Positions 28,961-37,699 of a stretch of 64,000 nucleotides of DNA are shown one piece after another (position 1 is the first letter of the stretch; every line of letters begins with the position of its first letter). The stretch comes from Lujinxingia vulgaris (GTDB lineage: Bacteria; Myxococcota_A; Bradymonadia; Bradymonadales; Bradymonadaceae). Where the stretch lies: positions 35,004 to 99,003 of the forward strand of contig NZ_VOSL01000060.1 of assembly GCF_007997005.1 (NCBI RefSeq), written 5' to 3'. The position numbers were made by a program, and so were the translations under genes. The notes beneath the pieces were generated by a model, which was not told the DNA's origin, did no database searches, and worked only from the letters and a program-made list of their open reading frames with translations.

Positions 28961-30004
28961 ATGAAACGCCTGCCCCCGACCCCTTTCGCCCCGACCATGA
29001 TCGCTGTGGTGATGATGTGTGCCACGCTGCTCTTCTCGCTCAACGCCTCGGCCCAGAGCCGCGGCTACGATGTTCAGCTCAACACGCTGAGCGTCGAGCG
29101 CGACCGCGGGCAGCTCATCATCACCTACCAGGTCGACGCCCGCGACTGGCGCGCGCTGCAGCAGGCCCGCATTCAACCCCGTCTCAACGTCTACCTGCCC
29201 GAGGGCTCCTCGCGCGACTTTGAGTTCGTGCAGGCGCTGCGCATTGACGCCCCGCGTGGCCAGGCCACGATGAACCTGGGCCGCCGCGCTGCGGCCTCCC
29301 ACGCCGAGCTCCGGCTGGTCGGCACCCAGGGCCCGCACACCATCACCACCATACGCCTTGAGCGCCGTCGGCCCGCCCAGACCCTGCGTTTGCCCATCGT
29401 CGAGCTGCGTCGCTCGCCAGGCTACCCCGATCGCGACGACCGCTACCATCGTGATGACCGACACGATCGCGATGACCGCTATGGTCGTGACGACCGGCAC
29501 GACCGCGATGATCGCTACGACCGCCGACGCGACCGCGACGATCGCCGCCCTCCGCGCGCCGGCCGCCCGCATCGCCCCGGACCGCCTCCGCACGCCGGTT
29601 ACCCGACTCATCCGCACCACCCGCGCCCCGGCGCCTCCCGCGCGCAGATCATTGAAGCCTGTGGCGATCAGAGCCCCTTCCCCTCTCAGGTCACCCACTG
29701 CATCGAGAGCGCCACGCTCCTGCCGCCGAGCTACGCCGTGGCCACCATCCGCGCCTGCGGCGACGCCACCACCTTCTCGGGCGACTTCGAGCATTGCATG
29801 ACCACCGCCTCGGCCTACCGCACCCCGCCTGCCCCGGCGATTCGCGCCTGCGGCGAAGCGACCTCCTTCTCCAGCGACTTGCGCGGCTGCATCTCGGCTG
29901 CCGCCGGCTTCCGCCACCAGCCTGCTCCGGTCATCCGGGCGTGCAGTGAGGCGACCACCTTCTCCAGTGAGTTCCAGCAATGCCTGGACGCCAGCCGCGC
30001 CTGA
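28961..30004 (+). CDS. Secreted protein with Asp/Arg-rich linker and four Cys-pair repeats
   Basis: A 347-residue exported protein. The signal peptide is MIAVVMMCATLLFSLNASAQ. Residues about 33-150 look like a beta-sandwich (DVQLNTLSVERDRGQLIITY). Residues about 155-225 are a charged linker built from DDRxxRDD units, ending in a Pro/His-rich stretch. The C-terminal 120 residues hold four similar units of about 30 residues, each of the form IxACG-x(6-8)-F-x(5-6)-C: EACGDQSPFPSQVTHC, RACGDATTFSGDFEHC, RACGEATSFSSDLRGC, RACSEATTFSSEFQQC. One disulfide per unit is likely. I know no family with this layout. It is monocistronic with a strong terminator. Confidence 0.85.
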   Translation: MKRLPPTPFAPTMIAVVMMCATLLFSLNASAQSRGYDVQLNTLSVERDRGQLIITYQVDARDWRALQQARIQPRLNVYLPEGSSRDFEFVQALRIDAPRGQATMNLGRRAAASHAELRLVGTQGPHTITTIRLERRRPAQTLRLPIVELRRSPGYPDRDDRYHRDDRHDRDDRYGRDDRHDRDDRYDRRRDRDDRRPPRAGRPHRPGPPPHAGYPTHPHHPRPGASRAQIIEACGDQSPFPSQVTHCIESATLLPPSYAVATIRACGDATTFSGDFEHCMTTASAYRTPPAPAIRACGEATSFSSDLRGCISAAAGFRHQPAPVIRACSEATTFSSEFQQCLDASRA

Positions 30005-30044
30005 CCGCCTCCCCCCCTTTCTGACATCAACTCGGCAGGTCCCC

Positions 30045-30084
30045 AACACCTCGCCAGCGCATCAAAGCGCTGGCGAGGTGTTTT
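30045..30084. terminator. Strong intrinsic terminator
   Basis: A 16-bp perfect stem (AACACCTCGCCAGCGC) with loop ATCAAA and a T4 tail, 40 bp after the Cys-repeat protein and just before the convergent end of pyc. Probably serves both. Confidence 0.88.
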
Positions 30085-30087
30085 GCG

Positions 30088-33000
30088 TTAGCTCTTCGGC
30101 TCGATGATGACGACGCGGTCGCCGGCACCCACCGAGTCCCCCTCGCTCACCTCGATCGCTTTGATCGTCCCGTCGACCGGGCTTGTGATGTTGGTCTCCA
30201 TCTTCATCGCTTCGGTGGAGAGCAGCGTATCGCCGCGGCTGACCGCATCGCCCACGGCCACCGCGATCGTGAGCACCTTGCCCTGCATCGGCGCTCCGAC
30301 CTCCCCGGGCCTGGACTTGTCAGCTTTGGGTCGGGCCCCGGAGCTGAGCTCGGCCGACGCGTCGATGATCGCCACGTCGCGGGGCTGCCCGTTGAGCTCG
30401 AAGTAGACGCGGCGCGTGCCGTCATCGCGCACCTCGCTGATGGCTTTGAGTTCGATGACCAGCGTCTTGCCCTCCTCGATCTCCACCATCGTCTCGTCGC
30501 CCACCTCCATGCCGTAGAGGAAGGGCACCGTCTCCAGGATGCGGTACTCGCCAAACTCCTGGATGGTGCGCGCAAACCCGGCAAAGACCTTCGGGTAGAG
30601 CGCGTAGCTGATCGCCTCGCGGCGCGTGGGCTCGCGGCCCAAAAGATCCCGCAGCTCCTCCTCCTTCGCGCCCCAGTCATAATCCGCCATGCCCTCGCCG
30701 GCCCGGCCGGTTAGGGGCTTGCGGCCCTTGAGCACGATGGACTGCAGCTTCTCGGGGAAGCCCCCGTAGGGCTGGCCCATATTGCCGTAAAAGAAGTCGA
30801 TGACCGACTGCGGGAAGTCGATGTCTTCGCCGCGCTCGGCCATCTCGTAGATCGCCTCAAAGCTCAGGTCGTTCTGCACCAGGAACATCGCAAAGTCGGC
30901 CACCACCTTACTTGTCGGCGTGACCTTAACGATGTTGCCCATCTCCTGGTTGACCCGACGGTAGGTCTGTTTGACCTCGGTCCAGCGCTCGCCAAGGCCG
31001 AGCTGAATCGCCCGCGGACGCAGGTTGGAGTACTGCCCGCCGGGGATCTCGTGGTTGTAGACGTCGGTCGTCGAGGATTTAAGGCCCGACTCAAAGGGAT
31101 AATAGATCTCGCGCAGGAGCTCCCAATGCTCCGAGAGGCGCTCCAGAGCCTGGCTGTCGAGATCGGGCTGGCGCGTCTGCCCCTCCAGCGCGCTGACCAC
31201 GGCGTTGAGCGAGGGCTGGCTGGTGAGCCCGGCCATCGAGCTCAGCGCGCAGTCCACCACGTCGACGCCGGCCTGCGCGGCCATCAGGTACATCGCCACC
31301 CCGTTGCCGGAGGTGTCGTGGGTGTGCAGGTGAATCGGCAGGTCCACGGCCTCCTTAAGCGCCTCCACCAGCACTTTGGCCGAGAAGGGCTTCAGAAGGC
31401 CGGCCATATCCTTGATGTTGAGGATATGCGCCCCGCGACTGGCCAGCTCTTTTGCAAGGTTCGTGTAGTAGTCGAGCGTGTACTTGGTCTCGTCGGGATC
31501 GAGCACGTCACCGGTGTAGCAGATCGACGCTTCCACGATCTTGCCGGCGCGGGCGACCTCCTCCATCGCCAGCTCCATGTTGGGCACGTAGTTGAGCGCG
31601 TCGAAGACCCGGAAGACGTCCACGCCGGCCTGGGCGGCCTCCTGCACAAAGGCGCGCACGACGTTGTCGGGGTAGTTGGTGTAGCCCACGGCGTTGGCCC
31701 CGCGCAGCAGCATCTGAAAGAGCGCCCCGGGGATGGCCTGGCGCATGCGCGCGAGCCGCTCCCAGGGATCTTCCTGCAGAAAACGCATGCACACATCGAA
31801 GGTCGCCCCGCCCCACATCTCGTAGGAGAAGAGCCCGGGGAGCATATGGGCGGTCGCCGGGGCGATCTCCAGCAGATCGTTGGTACGCACCCGCGTGGCC
31901 AGAAGTGACTGGTGGGCGTCGCGGAAGGTCGTGTCGGTGACGAGCAGCGCCTCCTGGTTGCGGATCCACCTGGAGAGCCCCTCGGCCCCCTCCTGCTCAA
32001 AGACCGCGTAGGCGGGGCTTGTGGGCGGCTTGCCTTTAACCTTCGGCGCCTTCGGCACGATCAGCGGCTGCGGCCGGGCAAAGCGCGTGGTGCTGCCGGG
32101 CGGGCCGTTGACCGTAATGTCGCCCAGCGCCATCAGCGCCTTGGTCCCCCGGTCACGGCGCGGCGCGTACACAAAGAGCTCCGGCGTCTCGTCGATGAAC
32201 CGGGTGTGGGTGGCGCCGGCCAGAAACTGCTCGTGACGCACCACCCGCTGGAGGAAGGGGAGGTTGGTCTTCACCCCGCGAATACGAAACTCCGCCAGGC
32301 TGCGATCCAGCCGCCGCGCGGCCTCGCCAAGGTCCTGCCCCCAGGCCGAGACCTTCACCAGCATCGAGTCATAAAAAGGCAAAATCTCCGAGCCCGAGCC
32401 CCCCACCCCGGCGTCCAGGCGAATGCCGTGGCCGGCCGCGGAGCGGTAGGTGATGATGCGCCCGGAGTCCGGCGCAAAATTGCGCTCCGGATCCTCGGTA
32501 GTCACCCGCGCCTGAATGGCCTGCCCTTTGCGTTTGATGGCCTCCCGCCCCTCAATGCCGATGCTCGCGTCGCCGAGCTTCGCGCCCTCGGCCACCCGAA
32601 TCATGGCCTGAATCAAATCGCGGCCGGTGATCATCTCGGTGACCGTATGCTCGACCTGGATGCGGGTGTTCACCTCGATGAAGTAGATCTCAAAGCTCCC
32701 CTCCCGCTCCTCGACCAGAAACTCCACGGTGCCCGCGCTGCTGTAGCCCACCTCCTCGGCCAGGCGCAGGCTGTACTCGTAGAGCTTCTCGCGCACCTCG
32801 TCAGCGAGGTTGGGCGCCGGCGCCAGCTCCACGATCTTCTGCATGCGGCGCTGCACCGAGCAGTCGCGCTCAAAGAGATGCACCACGTTGCCGTGGGTAT
32901 CGCCTAAAAGCTGCACCTCGATATGGCGCGGGTTGACCACATAGCGCTCCAGAAAGACCGCCGGGCTGCCAAAGGCCGCCTGCGACTCGCTGCGCGCCGA

Positions 33001-33558
33001 GCGCACCGCCTCCAGAAGCTCGCTCTCCTGGTTAACCACGCGCATCCCTCGCCCGCCCCCGCCGTGGGCGGCCTTCACAAGAAGCGGGTAACCGATGCTG
33101 GCCGCAGCCGTCATCGCCTCTTCCTCGGTCTGCACCGCCCCGCCGCTTCCGGGCACCACCGGCACCCCGGCGCGTTTGGCCACCTCGCGCGCGGCCAGCT
33201 TGTCGCCCAACGCCCGCATCACCTCCGGCTGCGGGCCGATCCACACCAGCCCCGCCTCGATCACTTTCTGCGCAAAGTCGGCGTTCTCGCTCAAAAACCC
33301 GTAGCCCGGGTGAATCGCGTCGACCCCCTTGGCCAGCGCCAGCTCGATGATCGCGTCCCCGTCCAGGTACGCCTCCACCGGCTTGCCCTCCTCGCCAATC
33401 TGATAGGCCCGGTCGGCCTTGTAGCGGTGGATCGCCAGCCTGTCCTCAAAGCTGTAAATCGCCGTCGTCGCGATCCCCAGCTCCGTGCACGCCCGAAAGA
33501 TTCGAACCGCGATCTCCCCGCGGTTCGCCGCCAACACATTTCGAATCTCTCTCGCCAT
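30088..33558 (-). CDS. pyc: Pyruvate carboxylase
   Basis: A 1156-residue biotin enzyme making oxaloacetate from pyruvate, bicarbonate and ATP. The N-terminal biotin carboxylase domain (about 1-450) opens with RNVLAANRGEIAVRIFRA and has KAAHGGGGRGMR and HLFERDCSVQRRMQK. The carboxyltransferase barrel starts near 540 (LLVTDTTFRDAHQSLLATRV) and includes MWGGATFDVCMRFLQEDPWE and a metal-binding HLHTHDTSG site. The allosteric/PT region follows. The C-terminal biotinyl domain has STEAMKMETN with biotinyl-Lys1119. Length is that of single-chain alpha4 pyruvate carboxylases. GAGG lies ten bases before the ATG. It supplies the TCA cycle alongside aconitase and methylmalonyl-CoA mutase in the window. 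Confidence 0.97.
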   Translation of the reverse strand: MAREIRNVLAANRGEIAVRIFRACTELGIATTAIYSFEDRLAIHRYKADRAYQIGEEGKPVEAYLDGDAIIELALAKGVDAIHPGYGFLSENADFAQKVIEAGLVWIGPQPEVMRALGDKLAAREVAKRAGVPVVPGSGGAVQTEEEAMTAAASIGYPLLVKAAHGGGGRGMRVVNQESELLEAVRSARSESQAAFGSPAVFLERYVVNPRHIEVQLLGDTHGNVVHLFERDCSVQRRMQKIVELAPAPNLADEVREKLYEYSLRLAEEVGYSSAGTVEFLVEEREGSFEIYFIEVNTRIQVEHTVTEMITGRDLIQAMIRVAEGAKLGDASIGIEGREAIKRKGQAIQARVTTEDPERNFAPDSGRIITYRSAAGHGIRLDAGVGGSGSEILPFYDSMLVKVSAWGQDLGEAARRLDRSLAEFRIRGVKTNLPFLQRVVRHEQFLAGATHTRFIDETPELFVYAPRRDRGTKALMALGDITVNGPPGSTTRFARPQPLIVPKAPKVKGKPPTSPAYAVFEQEGAEGLSRWIRNQEALLVTDTTFRDAHQSLLATRVRTNDLLEIAPATAHMLPGLFSYEMWGGATFDVCMRFLQEDPWERLARMRQAIPGALFQMLLRGANAVGYTNYPDNVVRAFVQEAAQAGVDVFRVFDALNYVPNMELAMEEVARAGKIVEASICYTGDVLDPDETKYTLDYYTNLAKELASRGAHILNIKDMAGLLKPFSAKVLVEALKEAVDLPIHLHTHDTSGNGVAMYLMAAQAGVDVVDCALSSMAGLTSQPSLNAVVSALEGQTRQPDLDSQALERLSEHWELLREIYYPFESGLKSSTTDVYNHEIPGGQYSNLRPRAIQLGLGERWTEVKQTYRRVNQEMGNIVKVTPTSKVVADFAMFLVQNDLSFEAIYEMAERGEDIDFPQSVIDFFYGNMGQPYGGFPEKLQSIVLKGRKPLTGRAGEGMADYDWGAKEEELRDLLGREPTRREAISYALYPKVFAGFARTIQEFGEYRILETVPFLYGMEVGDETMVEIEEGKTLVIELKAISEVRDDGTRRVYFELNGQPRDVAIIDASAELSSGARPKADKSRPGEVGAPMQGKVLTIAVAVGDAVSRGDTLLSTEAMKMETNITSPVDGTIKAIEVSEGDSVGAGDRVVIIEPKS

Positions 33559-33755
33559 AGCCGCACAACCTCACTCAAAAAGGAGTCACATTCAGCAAAA
33601 ACGCCGACCGCACGCGCCTAACCATGTCTCTGTAAATCGCCCCCAGACCATAGCCCACCCGACGCGTCGCGTCATGCCCCCAACTCTCATCACCATCCCC
33701 CCGGCGGCGAGCCTTTTGCTGTTTTTTTGATCAGGTTTTTCATCCAGGGGCAGGG

Positions 33756-34097
33756 CTCAGGCCCCTTAGCTCGCGTTCTGTTCGCAGCAGATCGGCCACT
33801 CAGACCCCTTAGCTCGCGTTCTGTTCACAACAGATCGCAAGCTCAGACCCCTTAGCTTGCGTTCTGTTCACAACAGATCGGCAACTCAGACCCCTTAGCT
33901 CGCGTTCTGTTCACAACAGATCGGCCACTCAGACCCCTTAGCTCGCGTTCTGTTCACAACAGATCGGCCACTCAGACCCCTTACCTCGCGTTCTACTCAG
34001 GTAAATCGGCAACTCAGACCCCTTACCTCCCGTTTTACCTGGCCAGATCGCAAGCTCAGACCCCTTACCTGCCCTTCTGTTCACGACAGATCCGCTA
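33756..34097. repeat. Eight tandem 42-43 bp repeats, most with an internal 15-bp palindrome
   Basis: Units begin with CTCAGACCCCTTA at 33756, 33799, 33842, 33885, 33928, 33971, 34013 and 34055, with a ninth fragment at 34098. Units 1-5 are nearly identical and carry TCTGTTCACAACAGA, a 6-bp dyad with a 3-bp centre. Unit 8 has TCTGTTCACGACAGA, still pairing through G-U in RNA. Units 6 and 7 differ in the dyad but keep other short palindromes (CTGGCCAG in unit 7). Units are contiguous with no spacers, so this is not CRISPR. The 42-43 bp period is close to four helical turns, placing the dyads on one DNA face. Confidence 0.9.
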
Positions 34098-34147
34098 CTC
34101 AGCCTCCTTGTATCGAGTCCTCCCGGGCCCCCCGGCCACGCACGCTC

Positions 34148-34170
34148 GGGGTGGGCACAAGACCCACCCC
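34148..34170. repeat. REP-like hairpin
   Basis: GGGGTGGG / CCCACCCC with a 7-nt loop, flanked by CTC and TAC. Hairpins of this kind often occur as dispersed intergenic repeats; a second copy was not seen in the window, so this is tentative. Confidence 0.35.
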
Positions 34171-34277
34171 TACGGACATCGAGGAGAATCACGACCAAAA
34201 ATGTCCTCAGAGCGGCAACCGACTCCAAACCCATGATCAAAACATCGGCGCGGCAACCTCCACCCAACCCATGGCCG

Positions 34278-34307
34278 AAAAAATGGCGAGCCTTGCGGCT
34301 CGCCATT
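34278..34307 (-). terminator. Intrinsic terminator of the aminotransferase gene
   Basis: Perfect 11-bp stem AATGGCGAGCC / GGCTCGCCATT, followed on the minus strand by a T6 run, about 45 bp after the stop. Confidence 0.88.
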
Positions 34308-34349
34308 GTCGTTATGCACCTCTGGGAGTGGCAGCGCGCTCCCCATCCT

Positions 34350-35513
34350 TTACTTGAAAACTTGAATGCGCTCTGCGGCTTGTTCGACGACCTCGCGGGG
34401 TTGGGCGACGCAGAAGCGTACGAGGTTGCGGCCGCCGTCGGTGGCAAAAAAGGCCGAGCCGGCGACCGAGGCCACGCCCGCTTTTTCCAGGATATGCATC
34501 GCCGAGGCTCGGGCGTCGTTGAGGCCGAAGCGGGTCACGTCGGTGAGGATGTAGTAGGAGCCCTCGGGCACGTGCGGGGTGAGCCCGGCCTGGACGAGTG
34601 CATCGCAGAAGAGGTCGCGGTTGGCTTTGTACTTTTTGCGGATCTCGTCGAAGTAATCGTCGCCGATGACCTCAAGGGCGCGGGCCAGGCCGTGTTGCAG
34701 GGGCGTGGGCGCGCAGATGTAGAAGAGGTCGTTCACAAGGCCCATCGGGCCGGCCAGGTGCGCGGGCGCGGCCACGTAACCCAGGCGCCAGCCGGTGATG
34801 GCGAAGGTTTTGGAAAACCCCGACATGGTGATCGTGCGCTCGAACATCCCCGGCAGGGTCGCCAGGCTGACATGCTCCTGCCCGTCGTAGACGAGGTACT
34901 CGTAGATCTCGTCGGTGATGCCCAGCAGGTCGTGGGTTTTGCAGAAATCAGCGATGACCCCGAGCTCGTCGCGGCTGAAGACTTTGCCGCTGGGGTTGCC
35001 GGGGGTGTTGACCAGCACGGCGCGGGTGCGATCGGTGCGCAGGCGCTCCAGGTCTTCGGGGTCAAAGGACCAGTCCGGCGCCTTCATCGTGATGACTTTC
35101 GGCACGCAGCCGGCCACGCGGATGGCGTTGACGTGGTAGCCATAAAAGGGCTCAAAGACGATGATCTCATCGCCCGGGTTAAAGAGCCCTTGCAGTGCGC
35201 AGATAAAGGCGCCGGCCGAGCCGATCGTGGTGACGAGCTCCGTCTCCGGATCGACCTCGATCTTATTATAGCGCTTGAGCTTTCTGGCGATGGCGAGTCG
35301 CAGCTCGTCCACGCCGTCGAAGCGGCTGTAGGTGCTCAGGTCTTCGCGCACCGCCTGCGCTGCGGCTTCCAGAAGCTCCGGCGGCGAGGGCAAGGGGCAG
35401 ACGCCCTGGCCCAGGTTGATGCCGCCCAGACGGTTGCATTCGCGGGTCATCGCCCGGATCTCGGACTGCTGCAAAAAGCCAATGCGTTCGCTGCGAAAAT
35501 CCTGAGTACTCAT
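34350..35513 (-). CDS. PLP-dependent class I/II aminotransferase
   Basis: A 387-residue fold-type I aminotransferase related to aspartate/kynurenine/methionine aminotransferases (YbdL/MtnE-like). Visible motifs are INLGQGVCPLPSPPELLEAA, the aromatic stacking region FEPFYGYHVNAIR, the substrate loop VLVNTPGNPSGKVFS, ITDEIYEYLVYDG with the PLP-ring Asp/Tyr, the Schiff-base Lys235 in SGFSKTFAITGWR, and C-terminal NLVRFCVAQ with the carboxylate-binding Arg. The ATG at 35513 lies 8 bp after the stop of the M42 peptidase gene. The two are therefore translationally close and probably one transcript, suggesting peptide breakdown followed by amino-acid transamination. Exact substrate unknown. Confidence 0.93.
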   Translation of the reverse strand: MSTQDFRSERIGFLQQSEIRAMTRECNRLGGINLGQGVCPLPSPPELLEAAAQAVREDLSTYSRFDGVDELRLAIARKLKRYNKIEVDPETELVTTIGSAGAFICALQGLFNPGDEIIVFEPFYGYHVNAIRVAGCVPKVITMKAPDWSFDPEDLERLRTDRTRAVLVNTPGNPSGKVFSRDELGVIADFCKTHDLLGITDEIYEYLVYDGQEHVSLATLPGMFERTITMSGFSKTFAITGWRLGYVAAPAHLAGPMGLVNDLFYICAPTPLQHGLARALEVIGDDYFDEIRKKYKANRDLFCDALVQAGLTPHVPEGSYYILTDVTRFGLNDARASAMHILEKAGVASVAGSAFFATDGGRNLVRFCVAQPREVVEQAAERIQVFK

Positions 35514-35521
35514 CGACAGAC

Positions 35522-36553
35522 TCACTTGCTGAGGTAGGCAGTCAGAAGATCCAGGGTGGCGCGAAGGTCGCCCTTATGGACCATCTCGGTGACGGTGTGA
35601 ATGTAGCGGGTGGGCACGCTCAAGGTGATGGCGCGGCTGCCGGCGCGGGCGCGCTGCATGGCGCCGGCGTCGGTGCCGCCCATCGGCAGCACTTCGTACT
35701 GGTGGGTGATGCCTTCGGATTCGGCCAGGTCGACGAAGGTGTCGACGAGCGCTTTGTTGCTGATGGTGTAGCCATCGAGAATCTTGATCGCCACGCCCTT
35801 GCCGAGCTCCGTGATCTGCTCTTCGCCCGGGACCCCGGGGGTATCGACGGCCAGGGTGGTGTCGATGGCGATGGAGATGTCCGGCTCGATGGCGTAGCCG
35901 CTGGTGATCGCGCCGCGAAGCCCGACCTCTTCCTGCACCGTGAAGACCACGTAGATGTCGTATTTGTCGCTGGCCTGAAGACGCTCAAGCAGGCGCACGC
36001 CCACCCAGCACGCCACGCGGTTGTCGAGGCATTTGCCCGTGACCATCTCGCCAAGCTCGGTGAACTCCTGCACCAGCGTGACCGGGTCGCCCGGGCGGAT
36101 TTTGGCGGTGACGGTCTCTTTATCGAGGCCGGTGTCCACAAAGAACTCGGCCATCTTGGGGATCTTGGTGCGATCTTCGGGCGCGGCGATGTGAATCGGG
36201 CGTCCGCCGGGGTTCATCACGCCCTCGATCACCTCGCCGTCGCGGGTCTGAATGCGCACGCGGCGGGCGAAGAGGTTGCGGTTATCAAAGCCGCCGGCGT
36301 TGTGAAGGCGAATGAAGCCCTTGTCGTCGATCAGGCGCACGTAGAAGGCGATCTCATCCATATGGCAGGCGATCATCACCTTCTGGACGTCGGTGGCACC
36401 CTCGGCCGGTTTCTTGCGGCAGATCAGGTTGCCCATGGCGTCGGTGGTGATCTCATCGGCCAGGCCTTTAACCTTGGACTCGATAAACTCGCGAACCAGC
36501 TCTTCACGACCCGGGGCACCGGGCATCTCCGAGAGTACTTTGAGAAGATCCAT
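35522..36553 (-). CDS. M42 family metallo-aminopeptidase
   Basis: A 343-residue di-metal peptidase of the M42 (FrvX/TET aminopeptidase/endoglucanase M) family. It trims N-terminal residues from peptides, usually as a large dodecameric cage in the cytoplasm. Ligand positions are His in MIACHMDEIAF, Asp in GKCLDNRVACW, catalytic Glu-Glu in FTVQEEVGLRGA, Asp in IAIDTTLAVDTPG and His in TRYIHTVTEM. The M42 PDZ-like insertion is present at about 65-160. GAGG six bases before the ATG supports the start. First gene of the peptidase-aminotransferase pair. Confidence 0.95.
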   Translation of the reverse strand: MDLLKVLSEMPGAPGREELVREFIESKVKGLADEITTDAMGNLICRKKPAEGATDVQKVMIACHMDEIAFYVRLIDDKGFIRLHNAGGFDNRNLFARRVRIQTRDGEVIEGVMNPGGRPIHIAAPEDRTKIPKMAEFFVDTGLDKETVTAKIRPGDPVTLVQEFTELGEMVTGKCLDNRVACWVGVRLLERLQASDKYDIYVVFTVQEEVGLRGAITSGYAIEPDISIAIDTTLAVDTPGVPGEEQITELGKGVAIKILDGYTISNKALVDTFVDLAESEGITHQYEVLPMGGTDAGAMQRARAGSRAITLSVPTRYIHTVTEMVHKGDLRATLDLLTAYLSK

Positions 36554-36820
36554 CTACAACCTCACTTCGCACAGCGATACAGAAAAGGAGTCAGGGCGCG
36601 CGCCAGAGGGGCGCGCACCGGCGGGAGGTCGCCTTGTACTACCAGCGCCCGGCCGGTACAAGGCGCCGGCCGGCTCCCCACGCCTGAAGCGCGCGGATCT
36701 GCCGCAGGCCCGCGGCCGGATTTTCCTTTACAATCCCTGAGCCTCTGGCAAAGATGCCGCCGCCTGAGCCGCATCCACTCAATCGCCCCACGCGGGCATC
36801 GCGCGATAAAGGAGCACAAC

Positions 36821-36949
36821 ATGGCTGATAATCACGACGAACATGAAGGCCCCCTCCACCAGGCACCCTGGGTTCCGGTGGTCACCGTGGGCATCTGCTT
36901 CGGTGTGGCCGCGATCATTCTGATCGCCAAGATGCTTGCCCACGCCTGA
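36821..36949 (+). CDS. 42-residue single-pass membrane protein
   Basis: A very short gene behind an ideal ribosome site (AAAGGAG, 6 bp before the ATG) and followed 20 bp later by a strong terminator, so it is expressed as its own unit. The first 15 residues are acidic/His-rich (MADNHDEHEGPLHQAPW). The rest is one membrane helix (VVTVGICFGVAAIILIAKML). Small proteins like this often act as accessory subunits of respiratory or transport complexes. The His/Asp-rich cytoplasmic or periplasmic head might bind metal. The function is unknown. Confidence 0.8.
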   Translation: MADNHDEHEGPLHQAPWVPVVTVGICFGVAAIILIAKMLAHA

Positions 36950-36969
36950 GCCTTTCGATCTGCACGACG

Positions 36970-37009
36970 AAAAAACGCCGAGACGACGCGATCGTCTCGG
37001 CGTTTTTTT
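36970..37009. terminator. Bidirectional intrinsic terminator
   Basis: Perfect stem CGCCGAGACGA / TCGTCTCGGCG with A6 left and T7 right, between the small membrane protein and the convergent pssA. Confidence 0.92.
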
Positions 37010-37039
37010 ATGCCTGGTGGGACGCCGGGCGGGCGGCGT

Positions 37040-37699
37040 TCAGCCGATCTTTTTGATGCGCAGGTGCGTGCTGATCATCGCGCTTCCGCTCAGGCCGAAG
37101 AGGAGCACCAGGGGGTGAAAGCCCCAGCCCAGAAGCTCCAGATTGCCTCCCCAGAGAGCGGCGCCGTAGGCGCCGCGGTCAAAGGCCACCGCCATCACCA
37201 ACACCAGCACAAGGCTCGTGGGGATGGGCGTGCCCTCATAATAGGGCACCTTGCCGGTGCCCTGGCTGAGCTCGGCCGCGGTCACGTTGTAGCGAGCCAG
37301 ACGCGCGATGCCGCAGACCACGAAGTAGATGAGGACGACCGCGTCCCAGCCTCCGCGCATGCCTAAGGTATAAGCCAACACGGCGGGCGCGACGCCAAAG
37401 GAGACGATGTCGGCCAGAGAGTCCAGGTCGGCGCCTAGCGCGGAGTGCTTGCGGCGCCAGCGGGCCACCGCCCCGTCAAAGAGATCAAAGACCAGCGCGA
37501 GCGGCAGAAGCCCGAAGGCCCACCACACGTAGAGGTCGATCTTCTCGTCCATGTAGTTCAGACAGCAGAAGATCGCGGCCACACCGCAGGCGGCGTTGGC
37601 CATGGTGATGATGTCGGCCAGCGCAAAGGAGCGCAGCATCTCAAAACGTTTGCGGCGCGCAGGTTGCGCCGGCTCGTCCCATTCATCTGTTGAGCTCAT
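37040..37699 (-). CDS. pssA: CDP-diacylglycerol-serine O-phosphatidyltransferase
   Basis: A 219-residue integral membrane enzyme that makes phosphatidylserine from CDP-diacylglycerol and serine, the route to phosphatidylethanolamine. The CDP-alcohol phosphotransferase signature is complete: DLFDGAVARWRRKHSALGAD followed by LDSLAD, holding all catalytic Asp residues and the conserved Gly. About six to eight hydrophobic helices are visible (LADIITMANAACGVAAIFCC and others). Its ATG overlaps the stop of the upstream gene (ATGA), so it is translationally coupled to the winged-helix-repeat membrane protein. psd is not in the window. Confidence 0.94.
   Translation of the reverse strand: MSSTDEWDEPAQPARRKRFEMLRSFALADIITMANAACGVAAIFCCLNYMDEKIDLYVWWAFGLLPLALVFDLFDGAVARWRRKHSALGADLDSLADIVSFGVAPAVLAYTLGMRGGWDAVVLIYFVVCGIARLARYNVTAAELSQGTGKVPYYEGTPIPTSLVLVLVMAVAFDRGAYGAALWGGNLELLGWGFHPLVLLFGLSGSAMISTHLRIKKIG

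Larger units (their letters stand above)
33559..34349. other. Gene-free region with tandem palindromic repeats
   Basis: About 790 bp without a supportable gene between pyc and the aminotransferase. It holds the promoter side of pyc, an eight-unit tandem array (separate entry), a REP-like hairpin and the aminotransferase terminator. An open frame at 33938-34447 on the minus strand reads into the array but has no ribosome site or recognisable domain. Confidence 0.6.

Noticed and set aside
33756..34097. Possible CRISPR array
   Set aside because: Repeats are contiguous, with only 4-6 variable bases between conserved blocks and no unique spacers; no cas genes nearby.
33938..34447. 169-codon open frame on the minus strand
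   Set aside because: Runs from the start of the aminotransferase C-terminus through the tandem array; 43-bp units shift its frame, there is no ribosome site and no domain.
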